NCBI GenBank assembly: GCA_002343845.1
Contig: DDSQ01000009.1
Span: 35,842 to 87,045 of the forward strand
DNA: 51,204 nucleotides
Direction of reading: 5' to 3'
Source: Planctomycetes bacterium UBA2386
GTDB taxonomy: Bacteria > Planctomycetota > UBA1135 > UBA2386
Shown here: positions 8,431-16,247 of the stretch, one piece after another
Layout of the letters: each line of letters begins with the position of its first letter
Numbering within the stretch: position 1 is the first letter of the stretch
The notes under the pieces: generated by a model
Seen by the model: the letters and a program-made list of their open reading frames with translations, nothing else
What the model was told of the DNA's origin: nothing
Database searches by the model: none
Program-made: the position numbers and the translations under genes

Positions 8431-9165
8431 TCAGGTCCGCATGCGCACGACGACGTTCGCGCGGTGCGGCGGCGGACTGCCGAGTGCTGCCAGGAACTCG
8501 CCGGGCTTCACCCACCGATCGAGCAGCCAGGACGCGTTCTCGGCGTCGACCGCGTTGAGCCCCTCGATGTCGCCAACGCTCGCGAGCCGCTCGAGGATCG
8601 CGGTCACTGCCGCGAGCTCCTGGCCGTGCATCTCGAAGTAGAGCAGCGGCACGGGCTGACCCAGGCCCTTGAACACTTCGAGTTCGAAGCCCTCGACGTC
8701 GACCTTGATCAGGCGGGGACGGCCGAACTCGCGGATCAGGTCGTCGAGCGTCGTCACTTCGACGCCGACGTGTTGGTCGGCGGGGAACGGCCAGTCGCTG
8801 CGGATGCTCGCCGTCGAATCCGTGCCCCGGAAGTGGAGTTCGGCGCGGCCCGGCGCCGCCCCGATCGCCTTCTGGATCAGGCGCACGCCCGCGTCACGAC
8901 CGAACTGCGATTGCAGCACCGGGATGCAGTGCGGATTCGGCTCGACGGCCACGACGGTCGCGCCGAGTGCGCGCATCGCTTCGGTCGTCTGGCCGACGTT
9001 CGCGCCGATGTCGAAGCACAGGTCGCCGGGACGCACGAGCTGGCGGTAGAACTGCAGATTGCAGCTGCGCTCCCGCCGATGCCCTGGATGCACGCGCCGG
9101 TAGATCGAGCGTGCGAGCGAGTAGACGCCCAGCGTGCGCGTGACTGCTTTCAGGGCGGCGAGCAT
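8431..9165 (-). CDS. FkbM family SAM-dependent methyltransferase
   Basis: The ATG at 9165 gives 244 residues and avoids overlap with the OPT gene that ends at 9188. The methyltransferase core is clear: CFDIGANVGQTTEAMRALGATVVAVEPNP (SAM-binding GxGxxG-like loop and acidic residue at the end of strand 2), then VEVTTLDDLIREFG and PRLIKVDVEGFELEVFKGL, the FkbM hallmark DVEGxE. FkbM enzymes O-methylate sugars, polyketides or glycolipids. The specific acceptor cannot be told from sequence. The nearby phosphomannose isomerase makes a surface-sugar substrate plausible, but that is inference. The basic, hydrophobic N-terminus is not a clear signal peptide. Confidence 0.88.
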   Translation of the reverse strand: MLAALKAVTRTLGVYSLARSIYRRVHPGHRRERSCNLQFYRQLVRPGDLCFDIGANVGQTTEAMRALGATVVAVEPNPHCIPVLQSQFGRDAGVRLIQKAIGAAPGRAELHFRGTDSTASIRSDWPFPADQHVGVEVTTLDDLIREFGRPRLIKVDVEGFELEVFKGLGQPVPLLYFEMHGQELAAVTAILERLASVGDIEGLNAVDAENASWLLDRWVKPGEFLAALGSPPPHRANVVVRMRT

Positions 9166-9187
9166 GAGGGCGAGGTGGTGGCGCGCG

Positions 9188-11380
9188 TCACCGGGTGCCG
9201 GTGCCGCGTGGTCGAGCTCCGCGGAACATAACGAATCCGAGCGCTGCCAGCAGGGCGAGGCCAAACAGGTTGCCGGTGACTTCGCTGACCTTCGCCGGAT
9301 CCGGGTCGCCGATTGCCCCGAACGGCAGATTGGCGAGGAACGCGACGCCGCTGATGAGCCCGGTGTCATCGTCGTATCCGGGCAGCAAGGCCTGCAAGGC
9401 GGCGAGCACGCCGACGATCGCGGCCCCCGCGATCAGGCCTGACGAGAACAACGTCCCTTCGGGCTCTTCGTCGGCGTCGGGCACGCGGCGATAGCGTCGG
9501 TCGGCGATCTTGCGCACGAGGCCGCCGAGGAACACCGGCATCGTGTACTGGATCTTGAGGTAGAGCCCGACCGCGAACGTCAGCGAGCCGATGCCGAGCA
9601 GTTCCATGAACAGCGCGATCGCGGCGCCGATCAGGATCAGGTCCCACGGCAGCTTCTGGTCGAGGATGCCATTGATCATCGTCGCCATCAGGCTCGCCTG
9701 CGGCGCCGGGAGACGCTCGCCGCCGATGCCGTCGCGGCGCTGGTAGATCGCCTGCTTGGTCATCGGATCGACCAGGTAGTTGCCGGGCGCCAGGCCACCT
9801 CCGGGCGGCAGGTCGGCCAGATCGAGCCGCAGCAGGCACAGTTCGCTGGCCGGTGCCGGCGCCCCGTCGGCCGGCCGCGCGAAGACGCGCTCACGACCCT
9901 CGAGCGCCTTCTCCGCCACGGCGAACGGCTCGGCAATCGGGACGTCGTTCGTGCCGGCGACGTTGAGCACGTAGACGGTCGAGCCGACCGCGAGCACCGA
10001 CGTCAGCACGCCGATCACGAGGGCGCCCTGCTGGCGCACCGGCGTGGCGCCGACCAGGAACCCGGTCTTGAGGTCTTGCGAGCACGTGCCCGCCTGGCTC
10101 ACCGCGATGCAGACGACGGCGCCGATCGTGAGCGCCAGCTTCTTGTGCGTCGGCTCCACGTCGCCCATCGCCAGGAACAGGCCGCACGTTCCCATCAGCA
10201 CGGCGATCGTCATCCCCGACAGCGGGTTGCTGGTCGAGCCGACTTCGCCGGTGACGCGCGAGCTGACGACCGCGAACAAGAACCCGAAGACGAGGATCAG
10301 CAGGGCGCCGACGAGCGGCATCTCGAACATCGGGGTCAGCCAGATCAGGCCGACGAGCAGCAGCGCGCCGCCCAGCAGGATCGGCATCGGCGTGTCGCGC
10401 TCGGTGCGCAGCGTGCCAGCGCTACCGCCGCCGAGCAGGCCCTTCGCCGAGTTCCACAACGCCGAGCGGATCGCCGGCAGAGCGCGCAGCAACGCGAAGA
10501 TGCCGCCGGTCGCGACCGCACCGGCCCCGATGTGGCGCGCATACGCGCTGTAGATCTCCGAGTGGCTCATCTCGCCGATCGGCTTCAGGCCGAAGCCGAA
10601 CAGGCCCGGCGCCTGCGCGCCGAACGTGTAGATCAGCGGGATCAGGATCAGCGCCGACATCAGCGAGCCGGCAACCATGATCAGCGACGTGCGGTAGCCG
10701 ATGATGTAGCCGACACCCAGCAGCGCCGGATCGAAGTCGCAGCCGACGTAGGTCTTCTCGAAGTAGGCCGGGCGACTGCCGAAGAACGAGCTGAGCTTGG
10801 TGCCGACCGTCGCGATCGCACCGCCGAAGATCGCCTGGAACGCCTTGAGCGCCGCACCGACGCCCATGCCGATGAACACCTTCTTCGCCGAGGTGCCGCC
10901 TTCTTCGCCGACGCGCAGGATCTCGGCGCACGCCTTGCCCTCCGGGTAGCGCAGCCGTCCGTGCTCCTTGACGATCAGGTAGCGACGCAGTGGCACCATC
11001 ATCAGCACGCCGAGGATGCCGCCCGCGAGCGCGATCATGGTCGTCGCGCCGATCTCGAGCGGGTAGCCGAGCAGCACCAGGGCCGGCACCGTGAACACCA
11101 CCGCCGCGGCGACCGACTCGCCGGCCGAGCCGGTGGTCTGCGTGATGTTGTGCTCGAGGATCGCGCGCTGCTGCGCGCGGCGCCGCAGCACCGCGATCGC
11201 GATCACGGCGATCGGCACCGACGCCGAGACGGTGAGGCCGACCTTGAGCGCGAGGTAGGTGGATGCGACGCCGAACACCAACCCGAGCACGGCGCCGAGC
11301 ACGATCGCGCGCACGGTCAGTTCGGGTTGCTGTTCAGCGGGCGGAACGAGCGGCTGGAAGCCGGTGGTGGGTTCGTTCAT
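9188..11380 (-). CDS. OPT/YSL family oligopeptide transporter
   Basis: This 730-residue polytopic membrane protein has about 14-16 hydrophobic segments. Family signatures are ALKVGLTVSASVPIAVIAIAVLRR near the N-terminus, HNITQTTGSAGESVAAAVVFTVPAL (about residues 78-103), RYPEGKACAEILR (about 148-160), SQDLKTGFLVGATPVRQQ (about 440) and LMATMINGILDQKLPWDLILIGA. OPT proteins are proton-coupled transporters of oligopeptides or metal-chelates; the bacterial branch is poorly characterised. A soluble stretch of about 70 residues around 485-560 lies between membrane segments. It is transcribed just ahead of the FkbM gene with 22 bases between, so the two may be cotranscribed. Another peptide-transport locus lies at 22-25 kb. 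Confidence 0.93.
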   Translation of the reverse strand: MNEPTTGFQPLVPPAEQQPELTVRAIVLGAVLGLVFGVASTYLALKVGLTVSASVPIAVIAIAVLRRRAQQRAILEHNITQTTGSAGESVAAAVVFTVPALVLLGYPLEIGATTMIALAGGILGVLMMVPLRRYLIVKEHGRLRYPEGKACAEILRVGEEGGTSAKKVFIGMGVGAALKAFQAIFGGAIATVGTKLSSFFGSRPAYFEKTYVGCDFDPALLGVGYIIGYRTSLIMVAGSLMSALILIPLIYTFGAQAPGLFGFGLKPIGEMSHSEIYSAYARHIGAGAVATGGIFALLRALPAIRSALWNSAKGLLGGGSAGTLRTERDTPMPILLGGALLLVGLIWLTPMFEMPLVGALLILVFGFLFAVVSSRVTGEVGSTSNPLSGMTIAVLMGTCGLFLAMGDVEPTHKKLALTIGAVVCIAVSQAGTCSQDLKTGFLVGATPVRQQGALVIGVLTSVLAVGSTVYVLNVAGTNDVPIAEPFAVAEKALEGRERVFARPADGAPAPASELCLLRLDLADLPPGGGLAPGNYLVDPMTKQAIYQRRDGIGGERLPAPQASLMATMINGILDQKLPWDLILIGAAIALFMELLGIGSLTFAVGLYLKIQYTMPVFLGGLVRKIADRRYRRVPDADEEPEGTLFSSGLIAGAAIVGVLAALQALLPGYDDDTGLISGVAFLANLPFGAIGDPDPAKVSEVTGNLFGLALLAALGFVMFRGARPRGTGTR

Positions 11381-11454
11381 GGGCGGCGCGGCGAGAGTCC
11401 GGGCAGGGTGTGCCGCCGGGCGTCACGAGTCCAGAGCGCCGCACGGAAGACGGG

Positions 11455-12510
11455 TCACCGCGCCAGAGCGCGGGTCACCAGACGCACTCCCGCCTGAGCC
11501 GCGGGCCATCGCTTGCCGACGATGCTCGCCGCGCGCTCGACCTTGCGCGTCACCACGGCTCCCGAGGCACGAAAGGCACGCGCTGCGGCCGGAAGATCGT
11601 CGGGGCGGTCTTCGGCCAGCACTTCGAAAAGCAGTGCTGCCTGCTCGAGGTCCTTGCTGGCCTTGGTCTGCTGCACGACGGAACGGGTCTGGCTGACGAA
11701 GAGCTTGTGGAGCGCATAGCGCGCCGGAGCTGGCACCATGACCAACGTCGCGCCGCCGTCGATTGCGATTGCCGGTTGCTGGTCGGCGAGCACGAACGAC
11801 AAGTGCTTGATGGGTGCGGCATGCGCACGCCAGCGAGGCACGAACACCGGCGCATCGTCGCGCGCGGCGCCGGGCGTGAGCAAGTCGACGCGCAACTGCT
11901 GCCCGCGCACCTTGAACGATGTCGAAGCGTGCCGTCGATCGAAGGGCGGCACGGGCACGAACCCCATGCGCAAGCTGTCCAGCGCCTTCGGGATATCGGT
12001 CTCGAGCAGCGGCGTCGCGACCTGCACGTGACCGGCCACGTCGACATCCTCGGTCCGCCACGTGCCGGCCGGCCACGTGACGCCGAGCATGTTGCCAAGC
12101 AGGGAAAAGGCATGGGTGCCGACCAATACGCCGCCCATTCGGAACACGCCGGCGTCGGCGAGCGCCCGGAGCACCCGGGCCACAGCTTTCGGTGTCGCCG
12201 CCTGGCCGGCAGTGACCAGCAGTTGCGCGAGGCGGTCGGCGCGAGCCCGTTCCGCCTCGCCGGCGGCGCGTCCAGCGCGCCACGCCGCCACCGCCCTGCT
12301 CACTTCGCTCGAAGCGGGGCCGACCGAGAACTGCCGGTAGGCGCCGCCAGGATCCGAGTACTGGAAGTACACGTACGTGCGCCCCGCGACCTGCTTCTCC
12401 ACGAACGCCCCCGCCAGATGGGCCCATGCCCGCTCGCTCTCCGTCGCGAGCATCAACGCAAGCAGTTCGGCGTGCAGGGTCTGGGTGTCCTGTCCGTGGC
12501 GGTGGATCAT
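11455..12510 (-). CDS. GSU2403-type nucleotidyltransferase-fold protein
   Basis: This 351-residue protein has a central nucleotidyltransferase-like signature GGVLVGTHAFSLLGNMLGV followed by TEDVDVA (about residues 124-160), in which the acidic pair stands for the two metal-binding Asp of the pol-beta superfamily. It is preceded by an N-terminal helical region with YVYFQYSDPGGAYRQFSVGP, typical of the GSU2403 family (NTP_transf_8). The family is distantly related to AbiEii/MenT-type toxins and to minimal nucleotidyltransferases, but its activity is not established. There is no adjacent antitoxin-like or AbiEi-like gene. The ATG start abuts an AT-rich palindrome (12512-12541), unlike anything else in this GC-rich window, so the gene may be leaderless and tightly regulated. 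The accessory look suggests horizontal transfer. Confidence 0.8.
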   Translation of the reverse strand: MIHRHGQDTQTLHAELLALMLATESERAWAHLAGAFVEKQVAGRTYVYFQYSDPGGAYRQFSVGPASSEVSRAVAAWRAGRAAGEAERARADRLAQLLVTAGQAATPKAVARVLRALADAGVFRMGGVLVGTHAFSLLGNMLGVTWPAGTWRTEDVDVAGHVQVATPLLETDIPKALDSLRMGFVPVPPFDRRHASTSFKVRGQQLRVDLLTPGAARDDAPVFVPRWRAHAAPIKHLSFVLADQQPAIAIDGGATLVMVPAPARYALHKLFVSQTRSVVQQTKASKDLEQAALLFEVLAEDRPDDLPAAARAFRASGAVVTRKVERAASIVGKRWPAAQAGVRLVTRALAR

Positions 12511-12511
12511 T

Positions 12512-12541
12512 TATACGTAAAGTCTAGCCAGTCTACGTATA
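12512..12541. promoter_or_regulatory. AT-rich inverted repeat TATACGTA-N14-TACGTATA, probable promoter/operator of the nucleotidyltransferase gene
   Basis: Perfect 8-base arms lie at 12512-12519 and 12534-12541. The spacer and inner arm hold a direct repeat AGTCTA (12521-12526 and 12530-12535). The element lies directly before the ATG of the minus-strand nucleotidyltransferase gene, and on that strand reads TATAAATG into the start codon. The base composition differs sharply from the neighbourhood. It could be a dyad operator for an autorepressor or a dimeric regulator encoded elsewhere. It cannot act on a plus-strand gene, because none starts nearby. Confidence 0.55.
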
Positions 12542-12613
12542 CGCGGGCCGGTGTTTCGTCCGCCATCCTCGTGGCGACCCACAGACCGCCCTCGGAAGAC
12601 TCCTCTCCCACCC

Positions 12614-14338
12614 TCACCCGGCCGCGGCACGGGCCCGCGCCGTCGCCACCAGCCTTCGCGCCTGCTGCACCGCCCCGGCGTCGGCACCGTCCCCCATCGT
12701 CATCGCCGCGAGTTCGGCCTCGACCTCGGCGCCCGTGAGCTGCCGCAGCGAGGCGCGCGTGCGTTCGTCGCCAGCACTGCGCGTCGCCTGCTTGCCGACC
12801 AGCACGTGCTGCTGCGCGAACGCCGCGACCGGTGCCAGGTGCGTGACGACGACGACCTGGTGATGTCGCGCCAGCGCGTGGAGCTTGCTGCCGATCTGCA
12901 GGCCGAGCCGACCACCGATCTCGGCGTCGACCTCGTCGAACACCAGCACCGGCACGCGGCCCGCCTCGGCGAGCACCTTCTCGATCGCGAGCACGATGCG
13001 CGCCAGTTCGCCGCCGGACGCGGTCGTGCGCAGCGAACAGAACGGCTCGCCCGGGTTGAGGCGCACTTCGAAGTCGATCGGCGTGGGCCCGTGCGCCGTC
13101 GCCTCGTCGAGCAGCCGATCGGCCGCGAACTCCGTCGCCATCGCGACGCGCAACTCCGCGCGCGCCATGCCGAGGTCGTGCAGTTCGGCCTGGATCGCCT
13201 TGACGAGAGCGCTCGCTGCCTTGGTGCGCGCCCGCAGCAACTTCCGGCCGAGCGCCTCGGCCGCCGCGGTCACCTGTTCGAGCTCCGCCGTCATCGCCTC
13301 GTGGTCGGCCGCGGCTTCGGCGGTCTGCAGTTCGGCAGTGATGCGCGCGAGGTTGTCGCGCAGGTCGGCTTCGGTGGGCCCGAAGCGCCGCAACGCGCCG
13401 TGGATCTCATCGAGCCGCTCGCGCGTCGTCGCCAGCGCGCTCGGGTCGAGATCGAGCCGCGCCTGCCCGGACTGCAGCAGCCGGCACGCCTCGGCCACCT
13501 GCTCGTCGATCTGCGCCAGCAGGTCCACCGCCGGCTGCAGGCGTGCGTCCAACGCGGCGGCCTCGCGGGCGGCGCGCAGCGCCTGGCCGATCTGGTCGGC
13601 TGCCGCGGACTCACCTTCCTGCATCGCGCCGAGCGCCCGGTCGAGCCGCTGCCGCAGCGCGTCGAGGTTCTGCAGCACCTGGTGTTCCTGTTCGAGCGCC
13701 GCGAGCTCGCCGTCGCCGAGCCGCAGATCGACCATCGCCTGCCGCTGGAAGCGCAAGAACTCGAGCCGCTGCCGCCGCTCTCGTTCACCGGCGATCGCCG
13801 CCTGCAGCCGTTCGCGCACCGCGCGCGCCGCCGCCAACGCCGCCGCGAACTCTGCGCGCAGCGGCTCGCAGCCGGCGAACGCGTCGAGCGTCTCGGCCGG
13901 CGCTTCGGGCCGCTGCAGCGCGCGCGACTCGCCCTGGCCGTGGATCTCGAGCAGCAGCGCGCCGAGTTCGCGCAGCGCACCGAGCGTCGCCGGCCGCCCG
14001 CCGATCCGCACCCGCGAACGTCCCGCGCTGTCGACGACGCGCGTCACCAGCAGCAGGTCGTCTTCGAGTTCGGCGCCGCAACTCGCGCGCAGGGTCGCCG
14101 CGACCAACGCGCGCCGATCCCCGGCCTCGAGCCGGAACTCGCCGTCGATCTGCAGTTCGTCCTCGCCGTGACGCACGAGGCTGCCGTTCGCCTTGCCGCC
14201 GCGCAGCAGGTCGAGGGCTGTCACCAGCAGCGACTTGCCGCCGCCGGTCGCGCCCGAGATCACGGTCAGGCCGGGGCCGAGGCGCAGCTCGGCGCGTTCG
14301 AGCAGGGCCAGATTGCGGATGTGCAGGGTGTGCAGCAT
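12614..14338 (-). CDS. recN: DNA repair ATPase RecN
   Basis: This 574-residue SMC-like protein is of normal RecN length. It has LHTLHIRNLALLERAELRLGPGLTVI at the N-terminus with Walker A GATGGGKS (residues about 28-36), a long Ala/Glu/Arg-rich coiled coil in the middle with LLLEIHGQGESRAL, then the signature ASGGELARIVLAIEKVLA and Walker B VLVFDEVDAEIGGR, followed by HQVVVVTHLAPVAAFA. RecN binds broken DNA ends and promotes recombinational repair with RecA. The Walker A normally reads GETGAGKS; here the Glu is Ala. GGAG lies 9 bases before the ATG. An inverted repeat upstream (14339-14358) overlaps that ribosome site and could be an SOS-type operator. Confidence 0.95.
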   Translation of the reverse strand: MLHTLHIRNLALLERAELRLGPGLTVISGATGGGKSLLVTALDLLRGGKANGSLVRHGEDELQIDGEFRLEAGDRRALVAATLRASCGAELEDDLLLVTRVVDSAGRSRVRIGGRPATLGALRELGALLLEIHGQGESRALQRPEAPAETLDAFAGCEPLRAEFAAALAAARAVRERLQAAIAGERERRQRLEFLRFQRQAMVDLRLGDGELAALEQEHQVLQNLDALRQRLDRALGAMQEGESAAADQIGQALRAAREAAALDARLQPAVDLLAQIDEQVAEACRLLQSGQARLDLDPSALATTRERLDEIHGALRRFGPTEADLRDNLARITAELQTAEAAADHEAMTAELEQVTAAAEALGRKLLRARTKAASALVKAIQAELHDLGMARAELRVAMATEFAADRLLDEATAHGPTPIDFEVRLNPGEPFCSLRTTASGGELARIVLAIEKVLAEAGRVPVLVFDEVDAEIGGRLGLQIGSKLHALARHHQVVVVTHLAPVAAFAQQHVLVGKQATRSAGDERTRASLRQLTGAEVEAELAAMTMGDGADAGAVQQARRLVATARARAAAG

Positions 14339-14358
14339 GGGTCACTCCGATTGGACCC
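14339..14358. promoter_or_regulatory. Inverted repeat GGGTC-N10-GACCC upstream of recN
   Basis: The five-base arms at 14339-14343 and 14354-14358 are perfect and lie immediately 5' of the recN ATG, overlapping its ribosome-binding site. recN is commonly controlled by LexA, so a dyad here is a candidate repressor site. It does not match the Escherichia or Bacillus LexA boxes, and the repeat could be chance in GC-rich DNA. A second dyad TCCGG-N5-CCGGA lies 53 bases further upstream at 14411-14425. Confidence 0.35.
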
Positions 14359-14434
14359 TAATGGATACCGAACTCCGCCAGAACCCGCCAGACGGCACGA
14401 GTCTGCGTCGTCCGGCAATACCGGATTCTCGGCG

Positions 14435-14884
14435 TCAGCCGCGCGGCCGGCCGACCAGCACCCGGGCGCGCCCCTGCATCGGCAGCAGCCGCTCCACCAC
14501 CTCGATCCCGCCGGCGGTCGCCAGCTCGGCGAGGTGCCGCATCCATGGCTTGTAGGGCATGCCGTTGTCGGCGCAGCACGGCACGATCGCGAACGGCACG
14601 CGGTGCTTCTGCGCGTACTCGACGATGACGCGCGTGGCGCCGTCGGGGTGCATGCCGACGAGCAACCCGCACGCGCAGGGCTCGTCGAGGGTGAAACGTC
14701 GCTCCGCGTAGCGCACCGGCGCACGCTTCCACCGCGTGTCGAACGTCGTCACGTCGAGGCCGCGCACGGTGAGCGCTTCGTTGAGTTTGCCCTGGCCGCC
14801 GGCGATGTCGTACGCCGAACGCACGCCCGGGAACTCGGCGGCGACCAGGTCGGCGAACAGTTCGAAGCGGCGCTTGTCGGCCAT
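14435..14884 (-). CDS. Class I SAM methyltransferase-like protein (Methyltransf_32-like)
   Basis: This 149-residue protein has a short Rossmann-type nucleotide-binding opening AYDIAGGQGKLNEALTVRGLDVTTFD (about residues 24-49), like the motif I loop and motif II acidic residue of class I methyltransferases. A later FAIVPCCADNGMPYK resembles the VPCC segment of the Methyltransf_32 family, whose members act on RNA or other substrates. It is shorter than a complete class I enzyme (usually 200 or more residues), so it may be a minimal or partner-dependent form. It lies 9 bases after the DUF420 gene in the run that begins with ctaA, which suggests cotranscription with heme A synthesis genes. The substrate is unknown. 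Confidence 0.6.
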   Translation of the reverse strand: MADKRRFELFADLVAAEFPGVRSAYDIAGGQGKLNEALTVRGLDVTTFDTRWKRAPVRYAERRFTLDEPCACGLLVGMHPDGATRVIVEYAQKHRVPFAIVPCCADNGMPYKPWMRHLAELATAGGIEVVERLLPMQGRARVLVGRPRG

Positions 14885-14893
14885 CGTGATCGC

Positions 14894-15316
14894 TCAGTAC
14901 CGATACAGCAGCAGGTAGACGATCACGCCGGTCAGCGACACGTAGAGCCAGATCGGCGTCGTGACCTTCGCCCAGCGGCGGTGTTCGGCGCGGCGGTCCT
15001 TCACGCCGAGGTAGAGCGTGCGCAGGATCAGCGGCACCTGCACCGCCGCGAGCACGATGTGCGAGATCAGCAGGGGGTAGTAGACCCACTTGATCCAACC
15101 CTCGCCGCGGAACTTCACCGGCTCGCAGGTCGCATGGTAGGTGAGGTAGCAGGCGAGGAACGCCGCCGAGAAGCCGACCGCGACGAAGATCAGCTTCTTG
15201 TGCAGCTCGACGTTGCCGCGCTTGATCGCGACCAGTGCTGCGCACAGGAACACGAACGCACAGCCGTTCAGCACGGCGTCGACGTCGGCGAGGATCGTGA
15301 AGTCGAAGGCGAGCAT
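14894..15316 (-). CDS. DUF420 membrane protein, cytochrome oxidase associated
   Basis: This 140-residue protein has four predicted membrane segments. It matches DUF420 closely: ELHKKLIFVAVGFSAAFLACYLTYH, then GEGWIKWVYYPLLISHIVLAAVQVPLIL, and HRRWAKVTTPIWLYVSLTGVIVYLLLY, which keep the conserved histidines of the family. DUF420 proteins (CtaM/YozB relatives) are needed for heme-copper oxidase assembly in Gram-positive bacteria and regularly sit with ctaA/ctaB. Here the gene starts 4 bases after ctaB ends, on the same strand. It is inferred to help mature an aa3- or similar oxidase; the oxidase subunits are not in the window. Confidence 0.9.
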   Translation of the reverse strand: MLAFDFTILADVDAVLNGCAFVFLCAALVAIKRGNVELHKKLIFVAVGFSAAFLACYLTYHATCEPVKFRGEGWIKWVYYPLLISHIVLAAVQVPLILRTLYLGVKDRRAEHRRWAKVTTPIWLYVSLTGVIVYLLLYRY

Positions 15317-15320
15317 GGGA

Positions 15321-16247
15321 TCAGCGGGTCAGCACCATCGCGACGAACAACAGCGGCAGGTAGACGATCGACGCGAGGAAGGTCATGCGCATCGCCGCGT
15401 CGCGCCGCGTCAGCGCCGCGAACACAGTCGGCACGAAGAACAGCACGTTGAGCAGGATCGCGGCGACGAGATACCGGTCGACGTAGTCCTGGCCGAGCAT
15501 CCCCGTGACCGCCGGCAGGAAGCTCGCGACGCCGAGTCCGGCGACGTAGAGCAGCATCGTCGTCGCGGTGCGATAGCCGCTCGGGTCGACGACCGGCAGC
15601 ATCTGCATGCCGGCGCGCGCGTAGTCTTCGCGGTAGCGCCACGCGATCGACAGGAAGTGCGGGATCTGCCAGCAGAACAGGATCAGGAACAGCACCGCCT
15701 GCGGCCACGCGAGCTGGCCGACCACCGCGGCATGGCCGACGACCGGCGGCAGCGCACCCGGGATCGCGCCGACCAGCGTGTTGAGCGACGTCTTCACCTT
15801 CATCGGCGTGTAGACGAGCACGTAGCTGCCGACGATCGCCGCGCACAGGCCGCCGGCGACCCAGTTCCACTCGCCCGGCGGGCGCGAACCGTCCGCCGCC
15901 AGCGGTGCCGCGCCGACCAGCACCAGCAGCACGCCCAGCGTCGAGGTCACGACGCCGAAGCCCAGCACCTCGCGCGGCGACAAGCGACCACTCGGCAACG
16001 GCCGGCCGCGCGTGCGTTCCATCAGCGGGTCGAGGTGGCGTTCGCGCCACATGTTCAGCGCCGCCGAACCGATCGCGGCGAGGAACGTGCCGAGCGTCGT
16101 CGAGACCAGCAGGTCGAGCGGCGGGTGCGAGGTGCGCGCCGGCCAGGCGAGGTAGACGCCGGCGACGACCGCGAACACGGCGAGCGCCGACAGCCGCGGC
16201 TTGCCGAGTTCCCAGTAGGCCGCAAGCCGGCTCGACGGCGTGGTCAC
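15321..16247 (-). CDS. ctaB: Protoheme IX farnesyltransferase (heme O synthase)
   Basis: A GTG start at 16247 overlaps the ctaA stop as GTGA and gives 308 residues, normal for CtaB/Cox10; the open frame upstream of this is only an extension antisense to other genes. UbiA-type prenyltransferase motifs are present: NMWRERHLDPLMERTRGRPLPSG (first Asp-rich motif), YTPMKVKTSLNTLVGAIPGALPPVVG, and WRYREDYARAGMQMLPVV (second motif). There are about nine membrane helices. It transfers a farnesyl group to the 2-vinyl of protoheme to make heme O, the substrate of the adjacent CtaA. It is part of the ctaA-ctaB-DUF420 run. Confidence 0.96.
   Translation of the reverse strand: MTTPSSRLAAYWELGKPRLSALAVFAVVAGVYLAWPARTSHPPLDLLVSTTLGTFLAAIGSAALNMWRERHLDPLMERTRGRPLPSGRLSPREVLGFGVVTSTLGVLLVLVGAAPLAADGSRPPGEWNWVAGGLCAAIVGSYVLVYTPMKVKTSLNTLVGAIPGALPPVVGHAAVVGQLAWPQAVLFLILFCWQIPHFLSIAWRYREDYARAGMQMLPVVDPSGYRTATTMLLYVAGLGVASFLPAVTGMLGQDYVDRYLVAAILLNVLFFVPTVFAALTRRDAAMRMTFLASIVYLPLLFVAMVLTR

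Noticed and set aside
11455..12510. Naming the nucleotidyltransferase as an AbiE-type toxin-antitoxin system
   Set aside because: There is no AbiEi-like antitoxin beside it, and the motif order fits the GSU2403 family better.
12551..15451. A 966-codon plus-strand open frame
   Set aside because: It is antisense to recN, the methyltransferase and DUF420 genes, all of which have clear motifs. It is an artefact of GC-rich codon bias.
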